DNA of 64,000 nt from Streptomyces sp. NL15-2K (GTDB lineage: Bacteria; Actinomycetota; Actinomycetes; Streptomycetales; Streptomycetaceae): the NCBI RefSeq assembly GCF_030551255.1, contig NZ_CP130630.1, positions 4,383,501 to 4,447,500 on the forward strand, read 5' to 3'. This document shows positions 24,460-33,306 of this stretch, piece after piece (within the stretch, counting starts at the first letter, position 1; each line of letters opens with the position of its first letter). The notes below the pieces were generated by a model. The model was given only the letters and a program-made list of their open reading frames with translations, was not told where the DNA came from and ran no database searches. Made by a program: the position numbers and the translations under genes.

Positions 24460-25806
24460 ATGACCGTCAACGGCAATGACGACGTACTGCTTGTCCACGG
24501 CGGAACCCCGCTGGAGGGCGAGATCCGTGTCCGCGGTGCGAAGAACCTCGTACCGAAGGCCATGGTCGCCGCCCTGCTGGGCAGCGGCCCGAGTCGACTG
24601 CGCAACGTTCCGGACATCCGTGACGTTCGTGTCGTACGCGGCCTCCTGCAACTGCACGGTGTGACGGTCCGTCCGGGTGAGGAACCGGGCGAACTCGTGA
24701 TGGACCCGACGTCGGTGGAGAGCGCGAACGTCGCCGACATCGACGCCCACGCGGGTTCGAGCCGTATCCCGATCCTTCTGTGCGGTCCGCTGCTGCACCG
24801 CCTCGGGCACGCGTTCATCCCCGGTCTCGGCGGCTGCGACATCGGCGGCCGGCCCATCGACTTCCACTTCGAGGTGCTACGGCAGTTCGGCGCGACGATC
24901 GAGAAGCGGGCGGACGGTCAGTTCCTTCAGGCGCCGCGGCGGCTGCGCGGCACGAAGATCCGGCTGCCGTACCCGTCCGTCGGCGCGACCGAGCAGGTGC
25001 TGCTGACGGCCGTCCTCGCCGAGGGTGTCACCGAGCTCTCGAACGCGGCCGTGGAGCCGGAGATCGAGGACCTGATCTGCGTCCTGCAGAAGATGGGCGC
25101 CATCATCGCGATGGACACCGACCGCACCATCCGCGTCACCGGCGTGGACAGGCTCGGCGGCTACAACCACCGCGCCCTCCCGGACCGCCTGGAGGCCGCC
25201 TCCTGGGCGTCCGCGGCGCTCGCGACCGAGGGCGACATCTACGTCCGCGGCGCCCAGCAGCGCTCGATGATGACGTTCCTCAACACCTACCGGAAGGTGG
25301 GCGGTGCCTTCGAGATCGACGACGAGGGCATCCGCTTCTGGCACCCCGGCGGCCAGTTGAAGTCCATCGCCCTGGAGACGGACGTGCACCCCGGCTTCCA
25401 GACCGACTGGCAGCAGCCGCTGGTCGTCGCCCTGACGCAGGCGACCGGGCTGTCCATCATCCACGAGACGGTCTACGAGTCCCGGCTGGGCTTCACCTCC
25501 GCGCTGAACCAGATGGGCGCTCACATCCAGCTGTACCGCGAGTGCCTGGGCGGCTCGAACTGCCGCTTCGGCCAGCGCAACTTCCTGCACTCCGCGGTTG
25601 TCTCCGGCCCCACCCGGCTCCAGGGCTCCGACCTGGTCATCCCCGACCTCCGCGGCGGCTTCTCGTACCTCATCGCCGCCCTGGCCGCCCAAGGCACGTC
25701 ACGGGTGCACGGCATCGACCTCATCAACCGGGGTTACGAGAACTTCATGGAGAAGCTGGTGGAGCTGGGGGCCAAGGTGGAGCTCCCGGGCAAGGCGCTC
25801 GGCTGA
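24460..25806 (+). CDS. murA: UDP-N-acetylglucosamine 1-carboxyvinyltransferase (MurA)
   Basis: 448 residues. MurA transfers enolpyruvate from PEP to UDP-GlcNAc, the first committed step of peptidoglycan synthesis, in the cytoplasm. The catalytic Cys is in 'GLGGCDIGGRP' (C126), and the N-terminal 'GAKNL' holds the conserved Lys-Asn pair. Sequence is full length and continuous to 'ELPGKALG'. The ATG at 24460 gives the expected N-terminus. The last 60 bp are duplicated 102 bases downstream, outside the gene. Next to an HU gene, an order I remember from S. coelicolor. Confidence 0.95.
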   Translation: MTVNGNDDVLLVHGGTPLEGEIRVRGAKNLVPKAMVAALLGSGPSRLRNVPDIRDVRVVRGLLQLHGVTVRPGEEPGELVMDPTSVESANVADIDAHAGSSRIPILLCGPLLHRLGHAFIPGLGGCDIGGRPIDFHFEVLRQFGATIEKRADGQFLQAPRRLRGTKIRLPYPSVGATEQVLLTAVLAEGVTELSNAAVEPEIEDLICVLQKMGAIIAMDTDRTIRVTGVDRLGGYNHRALPDRLEAASWASAALATEGDIYVRGAQQRSMMTFLNTYRKVGGAFEIDDEGIRFWHPGGQLKSIALETDVHPGFQTDWQQPLVVALTQATGLSIIHETVYESRLGFTSALNQMGAHIQLYRECLGGSNCRFGQRNFLHSAVVSGPTRLQGSDLVIPDLRGGFSYLIAALAAQGTSRVHGIDLINRGYENFMEKLVELGAKVELPGKALG

Positions 25807-25850
25807 CCGCCACCTCCTCGCTCCGGCCCAGCGCATCGCCGGTCTCGGCT

Positions 25851-25908
25851 GGGGGTCCGGGGGCCCGCGGCGGAGCCGCTGATGTCGCAGCCCCCGGATA
25901 GGCACAGC
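25851..25908. repeat. Intergenic GGGGGTCCGGGGG-type palindrome
   Basis: Begins GGGGGTCCGGGGG and ends CCCCCGGATAGGCACAGC, shared with 34627-34661. The arms TCCGGGGGC/GCCCCCGGA can form a hairpin that could end the murA transcript. It abuts the duplicated murA tail. Confidence 0.7.
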
Positions 25909-25968
25909 ATGGAGAAGCTGGTGGAGCTGGGCGCCAAGGTCGAGCTCCCGGGCAAAGCGCTCGGGTAG
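25909..25968 (+). pseudogene. Duplicated 3' tail of murA
   Basis: 60 bp encoding MEKLVELGAKVELPGKALG plus stop, the same peptide as the end of murA (25747-25806). Differences are four third-position substitutions and TGA against TAG, so the copy diverged as coding sequence before being stranded here. No ribosome site; not expected to be expressed. It is followed directly by the terminator at 25996. Confidence 0.85.
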
Positions 25969-25995
25969 ATCCACCCGCTTGCGGTGAACGAGCCA

Positions 25996-26034
25996 CGATG
26001 GGGCGGCCCCCGGAACCCGGGGGCCGCCCCATCG
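25996..26034. terminator. Bidirectional terminator between murA and hupA
   Basis: A perfect 18-bp stem: CGATGGGGCGGCCCCCGG (25996-26013) pairs with 26017-26034 around a three-base loop. It separates two convergent genes. Confidence 0.8.
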
Positions 26035-26079
26035 GCGTTACTCACGTGCCGCACACCGTCCCGTGGTGTAGCGGCAAGG

Positions 26080-26361
26080 TCACTGGCCCTTGGCCGCTTC
26101 CTTGAGCTTGCTGCCCGCGGAGACCTTCACGCTGTAGCCGGCCGGGATCTGGATCGGGTCGCCGGTCTGCGGGTTGCGCGCGGTGCGAGCGGCACGGTGG
26201 GTGCGCTCGAAGGTCAGGAAGCCGGGGATGGTGACCTTCTCGTCGCCCTTGGCGACGACCTCGCCGACGGTCTCGGCGAACGCGGCCAGAACGGCGTCGG
26301 CGTCCTTGCGGGTCACCTCGGCGCGATCGGCCAGCGCGGCCACCAGCTCACTGCGGTTCAT
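26080..26361 (-). CDS. hupA: HU-family DNA-binding protein
   Basis: 93 residues, the standard HU size. 'MNRSELVAALADRA' N-terminus, 'GDEKVTIPGFLTFE' and the arm 'RTARNPQTGDPIQIPAGYSVKVSAGSKLK' carry the DNA-intercalating 'NPQTG' region. It lacks the Lys/Ala-rich C-terminal tail of the HupS type, so it is the short HupA type. ATG follows GGGAGT at good spacing. Nucleoid-associated protein; convergent with murA. Family call is firm, the A-type designation is from memory of synteny. Confidence 0.92.
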   Translation of the reverse strand: MNRSELVAALADRAEVTRKDADAVLAAFAETVGEVVAKGDEKVTIPGFLTFERTHRAARTARNPQTGDPIQIPAGYSVKVSAGSKLKEAAKGQ

Positions 26362-26716
26362 GTCGTTACTCCCGTGTTCTTCTTGCCGTTGAGGCGTGCC
26401 ACGCGGCAGAGCCGCATGATTCGGCACTGCGATGCCGATGCTGCCAGGGTCCTCGGACAGGCCCCGGACCCGGGTCCGTCGTCGGACCCTCGCGCCCAGG
26501 GACGCATCCTGCCCCTACCTGCGGCGGGAAAGCCAATCCGGCACCCGTAGGAGTCGTGAGAACACCCATGGGAGTCACACGAAAAGAGGGCCTGAGCCTG
26601 GCGACACGATAAACGGACGCCAAGAACCCCGGGTTCCACGACGCGCCGATGTCATGCCGTGGTGATCCTCACAGCGATGGCACACCGGGAGGCCACCACG
26701 ACGGCACCACGACGGC

Positions 26717-28144
26717 CTACGACACCGAGGGAGCCGCCGCCCCCACGGCCTTCGCCGCTTCCCGCACCGCTCCGGCCACCGCGCCCGCGACCTTGTCGTT
26801 GAACACGCTCGGGACGATGTAGTTCGGGTTGAGCTCGTCCTCGGTCACCACGTCCGCGAGGGCCTTCGCGGCAGCGATCATCATCTCCGTGTTGACCGTG
26901 CGGGACTGGGCGTCCAGCAGGCCGCGGAAGACGCCCGGGAAGACCAGCACGTTGTTGATCTGGTTCGGGAAGTCGGAGCGGCCGGTGGCCACAACCGCCG
27001 CCGTCTGGCGGGCGATTGCCGGGTCCACCTCGGGGTCCGGGTTCGCGAGCGCGAACACGATCCCACCGTCGGCCATGGCGGCCACGTCGTCGCCGTCGAG
27101 GACGTTGGGAGCCGAGACACCGATGAAGACGTCCGCACCGCGCACGGCCTCCTTCAGCGTCCCCGTCAGCCCCTCGGGGTTGGTGTTGTCGGCGATCCAG
27201 CGCAGCGCCGAGTCCTCGGCGGCGTCGACCAGGTCCTCGCGGCCGGCGTGCACGACGCCGTGGATGTCGGCGACGACGGCGTTCTTCACGCCCGCGGCGA
27301 TCAGCAGCTTGAGGATCGCCGTACCGGCCGCGCCGGCGCCGGACATGACGACGCGCACGTCCTCAATTGCCTTGCCCACCACGCGAAGTGCGTTGGTGAG
27401 GGCGGCGAGGACGACGATCGCCGTGCCGTGCTGGTCGTCGTGGAAGACGGGGATGTCGAGGGCCTCACGCAGCCGCGCCTCGATCTCGAAGCAGCGGGGC
27501 GCGGAGATGTCCTCGAGGTTGATGCCGGCGAAGCCGGGGGCGATCGCCTTGACGATCTCGACGATCGCGTCGGTGTCCTGGGTGTCCAGGCAGAGCGGCC
27601 AGGCGTCGATGCCGGCGAAGCGCTTGAAGAGGGCCGCCTTGCCCTCCATGACGGGCAGAGCGGCCTTGGGGCCGATGTTGCCGAGGCCCAGAACGGCCGA
27701 GCCGTCCGTCACTACCGCAACCGAATTGCGCTTGATGGTCAGACGCCGCGCGTCCTCGGGGTTCTCGGCGATCGCCATGCAGACGCGGGCCACGCCCGGC
27801 GTGTAGACCATGGACAGGTCGTCACGGTTGCGGATGGGGTGCTTGGACGCCATCTCGATCTTGCCGCCGAGGTGCATCAGGAACGTACGGTCGGAGACCT
27901 TGCCCAGCGTGACGCCCTCGATGCCACGCAGCTTCTCGACGATCTCGTCGGCGTGGCCGGTGGAGGTGGCCGCGATCGTGACGTCGATGCGGAGTTTCTC
28001 GTGACCGGACGCGGTGACGTCGAGGCCGGTCACCGAGCCTCCGGAGGACTCCACGGCGGTGGTGAGCTGCGAGACGGCGGTTCCGCTCGCGGGCACCTCC
28101 AGCCGGACCGTCATCGAGTAGGAGACGCTGGGCGCCGTTGCCAT
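26717..28144 (-). CDS. NAD(P)-dependent malic enzyme with N-terminal ACT domain
   Basis: 475 residues. An ACT-like regulatory domain (about 1-85, 'YSMTVRLEVPASGTAVSQL') precedes the malic enzyme domains: 'MVYTPGVARVCMAIAENPEDA', 'NSVAVVTDGSAVLGLGNIGP', 'HDDQHGTAIVVLAAL' with metal-binding Asp residues, and the Rossmann 'MSGAGAAGTAILKLL'. It decarboxylates malate to pyruvate with NAD(P) reduction. The ACT domain suggests amino-acid control. Monocistronic, preceded by a promoter region and the terminator at 28257. Confidence 0.9.
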   Translation of the reverse strand: MATAPSVSYSMTVRLEVPASGTAVSQLTTAVESSGGSVTGLDVTASGHEKLRIDVTIAATSTGHADEIVEKLRGIEGVTLGKVSDRTFLMHLGGKIEMASKHPIRNRDDLSMVYTPGVARVCMAIAENPEDARRLTIKRNSVAVVTDGSAVLGLGNIGPKAALPVMEGKAALFKRFAGIDAWPLCLDTQDTDAIVEIVKAIAPGFAGINLEDISAPRCFEIEARLREALDIPVFHDDQHGTAIVVLAALTNALRVVGKAIEDVRVVMSGAGAAGTAILKLLIAAGVKNAVVADIHGVVHAGREDLVDAAEDSALRWIADNTNPEGLTGTLKEAVRGADVFIGVSAPNVLDGDDVAAMADGGIVFALANPDPEVDPAIARQTAAVVATGRSDFPNQINNVLVFPGVFRGLLDAQSRTVNTEMMIAAAKALADVVTEDELNPNYIVPSVFNDKVAGAVAGAVREAAKAVGAAAPSVS

Positions 28145-28459
28145 GGCCGACTTCCTCTGCTTTCACCGGGTGATGCTGGATGCCGTCCGATGGTCGCACC
28201 TACCGCGGAGTAGGCGTTAGCCGGGTGGTATTGCGAACTTTTTGTTCACAGCGAAAGAGGCTCACGTCACATCGGACGTGAGCCTCTCGCATGTTCAGTG
28301 ACACCGACCCGCCATGCTCGCCTCGCGGCAAGTGGTCGCTCGTAGCGACGAAGGTTGGGCCCGGGGGCTTGGATCGGGCCGGTGCCACATCCAGGCTAAC
28401 AAACAGTTCCCGTAAGGCCATTCCCGTACCGCGGATCAATCCCTGAGCAGTACCGCGGA
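28145..28459. other. Spacer between malic enzyme and HelD-like helicase genes
   Basis: No gene. It holds the malic-enzyme promoter region, a 12-bp-stem terminator (28257-28286), and most of a 24-bp tandem repeat that runs into the helicase stop codon. Confidence 0.6.
28257..28286 (-). terminator. Terminator of the HelD-like helicase gene
   Basis: GAGGCTCACGTC (28257-28268) pairs perfectly with GACGTGAGCCTC (28275-28286), loop of six, followed on the minus strand by TTTCGC. Confidence 0.75.
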
Positions 28460-28473
28460 TCAATCCCTGAGCA
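28426..28473. repeat. Perfect 24-bp tandem duplication across the helicase stop codon
   Basis: 28426-28449 and 28450-28473 are identical (begin GTACCGCGGATC). The unit carries the last codons and stop of the helicase gene, so a second copy of its 'LLRD-stop' end lies just downstream. Confidence 0.95.
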
Positions 28474-30778
28474 GGTCGGGCACCCCGTTCGCGTCCGGTG
28501 CGTCCCGCTCCCCCGACACCACCGTGAGCTGCTGGGTCGCCCGGGTGAGGGCCACGTACAGCACCCGCAGACCGGCCGGGGACTCGTCCGCGATCTCCGC
28601 CGGGGAGACGACCACCGTCGCGTCGTACTCCAGGCCCTTCGCCTCCAGGCTGCCGAGGGCCACGACCCGGTCCCCGAGCCCGGCGACCCAGCGGGCCGCC
28701 TCCTCGCGACGGTTCATGGCCACGACGACACCGACGGTCCCGTCGACGAGGTCGAGGAGGCGGGCGGCCTCCGATCGGACCGTCTGGGCGAGAGACTCCC
28801 GTACGACCGAGAAGCGCGGCCGTACGCCCGTGGAGCGGACGGCCGACGGGGACTCGGAGCCCGGCATGGCCAGCGCCAGCACCTTCGCCGCGAGCTCGGC
28901 GATCTCGGCCGGGTTGCGGTAGTTCACGGTCAGCTGGAAGCGGCGGCGCGGACGGGTGCCGAGGGCCTCGTCGCGGGCCTGGGCCGCCTCGTCGGGGTCG
29001 GACCAGGACGACTGGGCGGGGTCGCCGACGACCGTCCAGGTGGCGTGCCGGCCCCTACGGCCGATCATGCGCCACTGCATCGGCGTGACGTCCTGGGCCT
29101 CGTCGACGATGACGTGCGCGTACTCGGTGCGCTCCTGGGCGAGCCGCTCGGCCCGCTCGCGCTGGGTCTCCTCGCGCACCGGCATCAGCTCCTCCAGGCC
29201 GGTGAGCTGGTCGAGCGGGTCCAGCTCGCGCTTGCGGCGAGGACGGGCCGGGGTGCCGAGGATGGACTGGAGCTCGTCGAGCATCGCGATGTCGTGCACG
29301 GTGTGGCCGTCGCGTCTCAGGGAGCGGGCCACCCTGCGCACCTCGCCCGGGTTCAGCACCCGCCGGGCCCAGCGCCCGAGCCGCCGCTCGTCGGCCATGG
29401 CGTCGAGTACGGCCTTCGGGGTCAGCTCCGGCCACCAGGCGTCCAGGAACTCGCCGAAGCTGTCCTCGGAGCTGACGTCCTCGTCGAAGGAGGAACGCAG
29501 CTCGGCGGCCAGCTCCGGGTCGGTGTGCCGGCCGGCGCTGCCGGACTGCGCCCACAGGGCGTCCAGGAGCAGCTTGCGGGCGCGGGGGCGGAGCAGGTTG
29601 ACGGGCGCGGTGCCGCCGAGAGCGCTCTGGCGGATGCGGTTGAGCTCCTCGGCCTCCAGCTCCAGGCGGCGGCCGAAGGCGACGACCCGCAGCCGGGCCG
29701 GCGAATCGTTCAGCTCCAGGGCGCCGCGGGCGGCCTTCCGCAGCACCTTGAGCATGCGGTACGAGCCCTTGGCGCGGGCCGTGGCCGGGGAGTCGTACAG
29801 CGTGGCCTCGGCGCCGGCCGTGTCGCCGGCGAGTGAGCCGATCGCGCGGATGGCGACCTGGCCCTCCTCGCCGAGGGAGGGCAGCACGCCCTCGGTGTAC
29901 GCCACGAGCAGCGGGGTCGGGGAGACGATCAGGATGCCGCCCGCGTACCGGCGCCGGTCCTGGTACAGCAGATACGCCGCCCGGTGCAGGGCGACGGCCG
30001 TCTTGCCCGTGCCCGGGCCGCCCTCGACGTAGGTCACGGAGGCGGCGGGGGCGCGGATCACCAGGTCCTGCTCGGCCTGGATGGAGGCGACGATGTCCCG
30101 CATGGTGTGGGTGCGGGCCTGGCCGAGGGCGGCCATCAGGGCGCCGTCGCCGATGACGGGCAGTTCCCGGCCGCCGATGAAGGCCTTCAGCTCGGGGCGC
30201 ATCAGGTCGTCCTCGACGCCGAGCACGCGGCGCCCCTTGGAACGGATCACGCGTCGGCGCACGACCCGGCCCGGGTCGACCGGGGTGGACCGGTAGAAGG
30301 GGGCGGCGGCGGGCGCCCGCCAGTCGATCACCAGCGGGGCGTAGTCCTCGTCGAGGACACCGATGCGGCCGATGTGCAGGGTCTCGGCGATGTCGGCGGT
30401 GTTGTCGTCCCGCACGGCGCCTTCGGCGGGCTCCACGGCGGTGTAGGCGCCGTCGGGTCCCTTCTTGCCGTCCTTTCCGGGCAGGAGGTCGATCCGGCCG
30501 AAGAGGAAGTCCTCGAACTCGTTGTTCAGGCGGTTGAGGTGCACGCCCGCCCGGAAGACCTGGGCGTCCCGCTCGGCGAGCGCGCCGGGCGTGCCGACCT
30601 GGCCGCGCTTGGCCGCGTCGTTCATGAGGAACTCGGCCTCGTGGATCTTCTCCTCGAGGCGCCGGTACACCCGGTCCAGGTGTTCCTGTTCGATGCTGAT
30701 CTCCCGGTCCCGAACCGAATCCGGTGCGGAGTCCTGAACCGAGTCGACCGCGATTTCCTGCTGAGCCTGAGCGGCCAC
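28460..30778 (-). CDS. HelD-like UvrD/Rep family helicase, RNA polymerase-associated
   Basis: 772 residues. The N-terminal coiled coil ('EHLDRVYRRLEEKIHEAEF') and 'DYAPLVIDWRAPAAAPFY' are hallmarks of HelD proteins, which bind RNA polymerase and recycle it from DNA. Superfamily 1 motifs follow: Walker A 'EGGPGTGKTAVAL' (about 252-264), 'VIVDEAQDVTPMQW' (motif II), and 'VVGDPAQSSW' (motif III), with C-terminal 'LRVLYVALTRATQQL'. Related actinobacterial HelD/HelR proteins can displace rifamycins from polymerase; whether this one does is unknown. Followed by its own terminator. Confidence 0.85.
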   Translation of the reverse strand: MAAQAQQEIAVDSVQDSAPDSVRDREISIEQEHLDRVYRRLEEKIHEAEFLMNDAAKRGQVGTPGALAERDAQVFRAGVHLNRLNNEFEDFLFGRIDLLPGKDGKKGPDGAYTAVEPAEGAVRDDNTADIAETLHIGRIGVLDEDYAPLVIDWRAPAAAPFYRSTPVDPGRVVRRRVIRSKGRRVLGVEDDLMRPELKAFIGGRELPVIGDGALMAALGQARTHTMRDIVASIQAEQDLVIRAPAASVTYVEGGPGTGKTAVALHRAAYLLYQDRRRYAGGILIVSPTPLLVAYTEGVLPSLGEEGQVAIRAIGSLAGDTAGAEATLYDSPATARAKGSYRMLKVLRKAARGALELNDSPARLRVVAFGRRLELEAEELNRIRQSALGGTAPVNLLRPRARKLLLDALWAQSGSAGRHTDPELAAELRSSFDEDVSSEDSFGEFLDAWWPELTPKAVLDAMADERRLGRWARRVLNPGEVRRVARSLRRDGHTVHDIAMLDELQSILGTPARPRRKRELDPLDQLTGLEELMPVREETQRERAERLAQERTEYAHVIVDEAQDVTPMQWRMIGRRGRHATWTVVGDPAQSSWSDPDEAAQARDEALGTRPRRRFQLTVNYRNPAEIAELAAKVLALAMPGSESPSAVRSTGVRPRFSVVRESLAQTVRSEAARLLDLVDGTVGVVVAMNRREEAARWVAGLGDRVVALGSLEAKGLEYDATVVVSPAEIADESPAGLRVLYVALTRATQQLTVVSGERDAPDANGVPDLLRD

Positions 30779-30860
30779 CGGGCCCCCTTCTGACGTGCTG
30801 GGCAGCCGTCAACCGTACGCGAAGGGGGGCCCGGGAAGCTATGCGTCCGCTCTCAGTGAT

Positions 30861-31673
30861 TTACGCGTCGACCTCGACGAGCTTCTTGCCGTCGAAGGTC
30901 ATGACCTCGTAGTGGTCGATCTCGTTCGGGGTCTGGGCCGCTCCGCCGCCGATGTAGAGCGGGTTCCTGGACTTCTCGGTCTTGCCGTCGGGAAGGCCGT
31001 AGCCCCATGCCGGGACGGACCAGGAGGAGACCGTCTCGCGCTCGCCGTTCTTGCCGACGGCGATCAGGGAGCACTTGAGCGGGCCCTTGACACCCTTGAG
31101 CTCGAGGACCGCCTCGGTGCCCCAGTCCTTCTTCTCCGTGGCGACGGTCGCACTGACGCCCGTAGAGGGGTCCGTGCCCGTCGCCTTGTCGCCCATGCCG
31201 TCGAACAGGGTCTTGGCGGCGCTCGGCGCGGGGGCCGCCGAGGTGCCGCCCGAGTCCCCGCCGGTCGCTCCCACGGCGACGATCGGGCCGCCGATGATCA
31301 GCGCGGCCGCGGCCGCGACCATGTAGAAGCCCTTGCGGCGCTTCTGCGCGCGGCGGTCGGCGACCTCGTCGACGAGCTTGTTCACCAGGCGCGGGCTGGG
31401 CTTCGAGGACAGCGACTCGCCGATGGCGGGTGTGCCGGAGCCCGGCAGGTCCGCGAGGGCGGCCAGCATCGGTTCCATCCCGGCGAGCTCGTCGAGCTGC
31501 TGGGCGCACCATTCGCAGGTGGCGAGATGGGCCTCGAAAGCGGTTGCCTCGGCATCGTCGAGGATCCCGAGGGCGTAGGCGCCGACGGTTTCGTGCTCGT
31601 TCGGGCCCGGAGATCCCATCATGGGGCCAGACATACCCGAACCACCTGTTCCGAAGCCCCCGTAAACACTCAT
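30861..31673 (-). CDS. rsuA: Membrane anti-sigma factor with zinc finger (RsuA-like)
   Basis: 270 residues. Cytoplasmic N-terminal anti-sigma domain with 'HLATCEWC' (HxxxCxxC zinc motif, about 42-49), one membrane helix ('GFYMVAAAAALIIGGPIVAVGA', about 118-139) and an extracytoplasmic domain of ~130 residues. This is the layout of ZAS anti-sigma factors that hold an ECF sigma factor until a signal arrives. Its ATG shares one base with the sigma-factor stop (TGATG), so translation is coupled. The symbol follows remembered S. coelicolor order and is provisional. Confidence 0.88.
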   Translation of the reverse strand: MSVYGGFGTGGSGMSGPMMGSPGPNEHETVGAYALGILDDAEATAFEAHLATCEWCAQQLDELAGMEPMLAALADLPGSGTPAIGESLSSKPSPRLVNKLVDEVADRRAQKRRKGFYMVAAAAALIIGGPIVAVGATGGDSGGTSAAPAPSAAKTLFDGMGDKATGTDPSTGVSATVATEKKDWGTEAVLELKGVKGPLKCSLIAVGKNGERETVSSWSVPAWGYGLPDGKTEKSRNPLYIGGGAAQTPNEIDHYEVMTFDGKKLVEVDA

Positions 31674-32248
31674 CACGCCGTCACCCCCCGCTCCTCCAGT
31701 GCCAGCTTCATCGACCGCAGGGCATAGAAGACCCGGGAGCGGACGGTGCCGCTGGGTATGCCCAGGGTCTCTGCCGCCTCGTTGACGGTACGCCCCTTGA
31801 AGTACGTCTCTACGAGCACCTCCCGGTGGGCCGGGGTCAGGTCGTCGAGCGCGTCGGACAACGTCATCAGCCACAGCGCCTTGTCGATCTCGTCCTCCGC
31901 GGGGATGACCTCCAGCGGCGACGGATCAACCTCCTGCGGCCGGGCCTGCCGGCTGCGGTGGCCGTCGATGACGATGCGACGGGCGACCGTCACCAGCCAG
32001 GGGCGTACCGATCCGGTCGCACGATTGAGCTGACCGGCGTTCTTCCAGGCTCGGATGAGTGTCTCCTGGACGACGTCCTCCGCGCGTTGCCGGTCTCCGG
32101 CGACCAGCCGCAGGACATACGCAAGGAGAGGTCCGGCGTGTTCTCTGTACAGAGCACGCATCAGCTCCTCATCAGGTTCCGAGGGCTGGGACATGCGATG
32201 TCGGGCCCTCGATCCACGTTCATTGGCCACGGCCGCATCCTTGCGCAC
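31673..32248 (-). CDS. sigU: ECF-type RNA polymerase sigma factor (SigU-like)
   Basis: 191 residues from a GTG five bases after GGAGG; a start at MSQPSEP (32194) is an alternative. Region 2 'LLAYVLRLVAGDRQRAEDVVQETLIRAWKN' and region 4 'LTPAHREVLVETYFKGRTVNEAAETLGIPSGTVRSRV' are clear. Co-transcribed with its anti-sigma factor. In S. coelicolor the equivalent pair affects secretion and differentiation; that role is from memory, not from this sequence. I could not assign an ECF-type autoregulated promoter upstream with confidence. Confidence 0.88.
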   Translation of the reverse strand: MRKDAAVANERGSRARHRMSQPSEPDEELMRALYREHAGPLLAYVLRLVAGDRQRAEDVVQETLIRAWKNAGQLNRATGSVRPWLVTVARRIVIDGHRSRQARPQEVDPSPLEVIPAEDEIDKALWLMTLSDALDDLTPAHREVLVETYFKGRTVNEAAETLGIPSGTVRSRVFYALRSMKLALEERGVTA

Positions 32249-32513
32249 GCCCACCTCCGGTGTCCGGGGGTTCCCCCAGTCGGTCGCTCGACCACGGGTA
32301 CGGACGCGGGCAGTTGAGCGTTCAAAGTGACGTGACAGTTTTCTCGTGAGTGACGTGACGAGGCCGGACATGACCGCACATTCCCCCCGCGCGATCTTTA
32401 CATTTCCGCCACACCGAAAAGATTGCGCCAGCTGCCCCGAGGCGGCCGAAGGTAAACGGCGTGTAATCGAAATCACTTCGACAGCCGCCGTACAGAAGGT
32501 GCGTAACGGACAG
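32249..32513. other. Promoter spacer upstream of sigU
   Basis: No gene seen in these 265 bases. It contains AT-rich stretches near 32390-32410 unusual for the surrounding DNA, and the 3' end region of the CGNR gene. Confidence 0.4.
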
Positions 32514-33107
32514 TCAGGCGCGGGCGACCGCCGCCCGTCGTCGATGCCGGGCCACCCTTTCGCGGTTCCCGCAGACCTCGCTGGAACACCAGCGGCGCCT
32601 GCGCCCCCGTGACGTATCGAGGTAGACGATCGGGCAGTTGTCCCCCTCGCACTGCCGGAGCCCCGCCCGCGCGACCGGATCCGTGAGGAGTTCCACGGCG
32701 TCCCGGGCGACGGCCCCGAGCAGCGCCGCGCACTCGGGCGGACCGTGCAACTCACGCACGAGCGTGCCGTCTTCACCGGGCACGGCACGCGGGGCCGGGG
32801 GCGCGGCGCGGGCGATCTCGTTGACGCGGCCGAGCGCGAGACCGTACAGCCGCCCCTGTGGCGCCGGCCCACCTGGCACCAACTGTCCGATACGACCACG
32901 AAGTTCGCGGAACCCGACGAGCCAGGAGGCGTCGGCGTGCGCCAGCGGGGTGCCCTCCGGGACGAGTCCGGACCCGGTGATCCAGGCACGCAGGACCACG
33001 AGGGAGTCGAGGCGTTCGACGGGGTGGGTGGTCGCGAGGAGATCCAGGCAGATCCGCCCGGCGTCGAACCGAAGCTCGTACGCGCCCGTGGCCGTACCCA
33101 ATGCCAT
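32514..33107 (-). CDS. CGNR zinc-finger protein (ABATE domain)
   Basis: 197 residues. The N-terminal ABATE-like domain starts 'LRFDAGRICLDLLATTHP', and the C-terminal CGNR zinc finger shows four cysteines in 'CEGDNCPIVYLDTSRG' and 'RWCSSEVCGNRERVARHRRR'. Such proteins are putative DNA-binding regulators, common in Streptomyces and of unknown target. ATG start at 33107. Same strand as sigU, but separated by ~265 bp, so likely independent. Confidence 0.88.
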   Translation of the reverse strand: MALGTATGAYELRFDAGRICLDLLATTHPVERLDSLVVLRAWITGSGLVPEGTPLAHADASWLVGFRELRGRIGQLVPGGPAPQGRLYGLALGRVNEIARAAPPAPRAVPGEDGTLVRELHGPPECAALLGAVARDAVELLTDPVARAGLRQCEGDNCPIVYLDTSRGRRRRWCSSEVCGNRERVARHRRRAAVARA

Positions 33108-33306
33108 GTGCCTGTCACCGCCTAGAGGTCACCCGGCGAGAAGGGCGGGTGAGATCCGTGGGAGGGGGCTGAGGAACCGTTCCCTCTAACAGTGCCTGCC
33201 CGCTCGCGCCGCTGGAACCCCTCGTACCGGCGGCGGGCACAGGGGCTGGTTATGTACGCGTCATGTACGCGGGACGAGGCCGTTCAGGCCGACGCGGGGC
33301 GCCTGA

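Noticed and set aside
26058..26095. tRNA-like text (CCCGTGGTGTAGCGGCAAGG) at the HU 3' end
   Set aside because: No matching acceptor, anticodon or T-arm downstream, and it overlaps the HU stop; at most a chance match or fragment.
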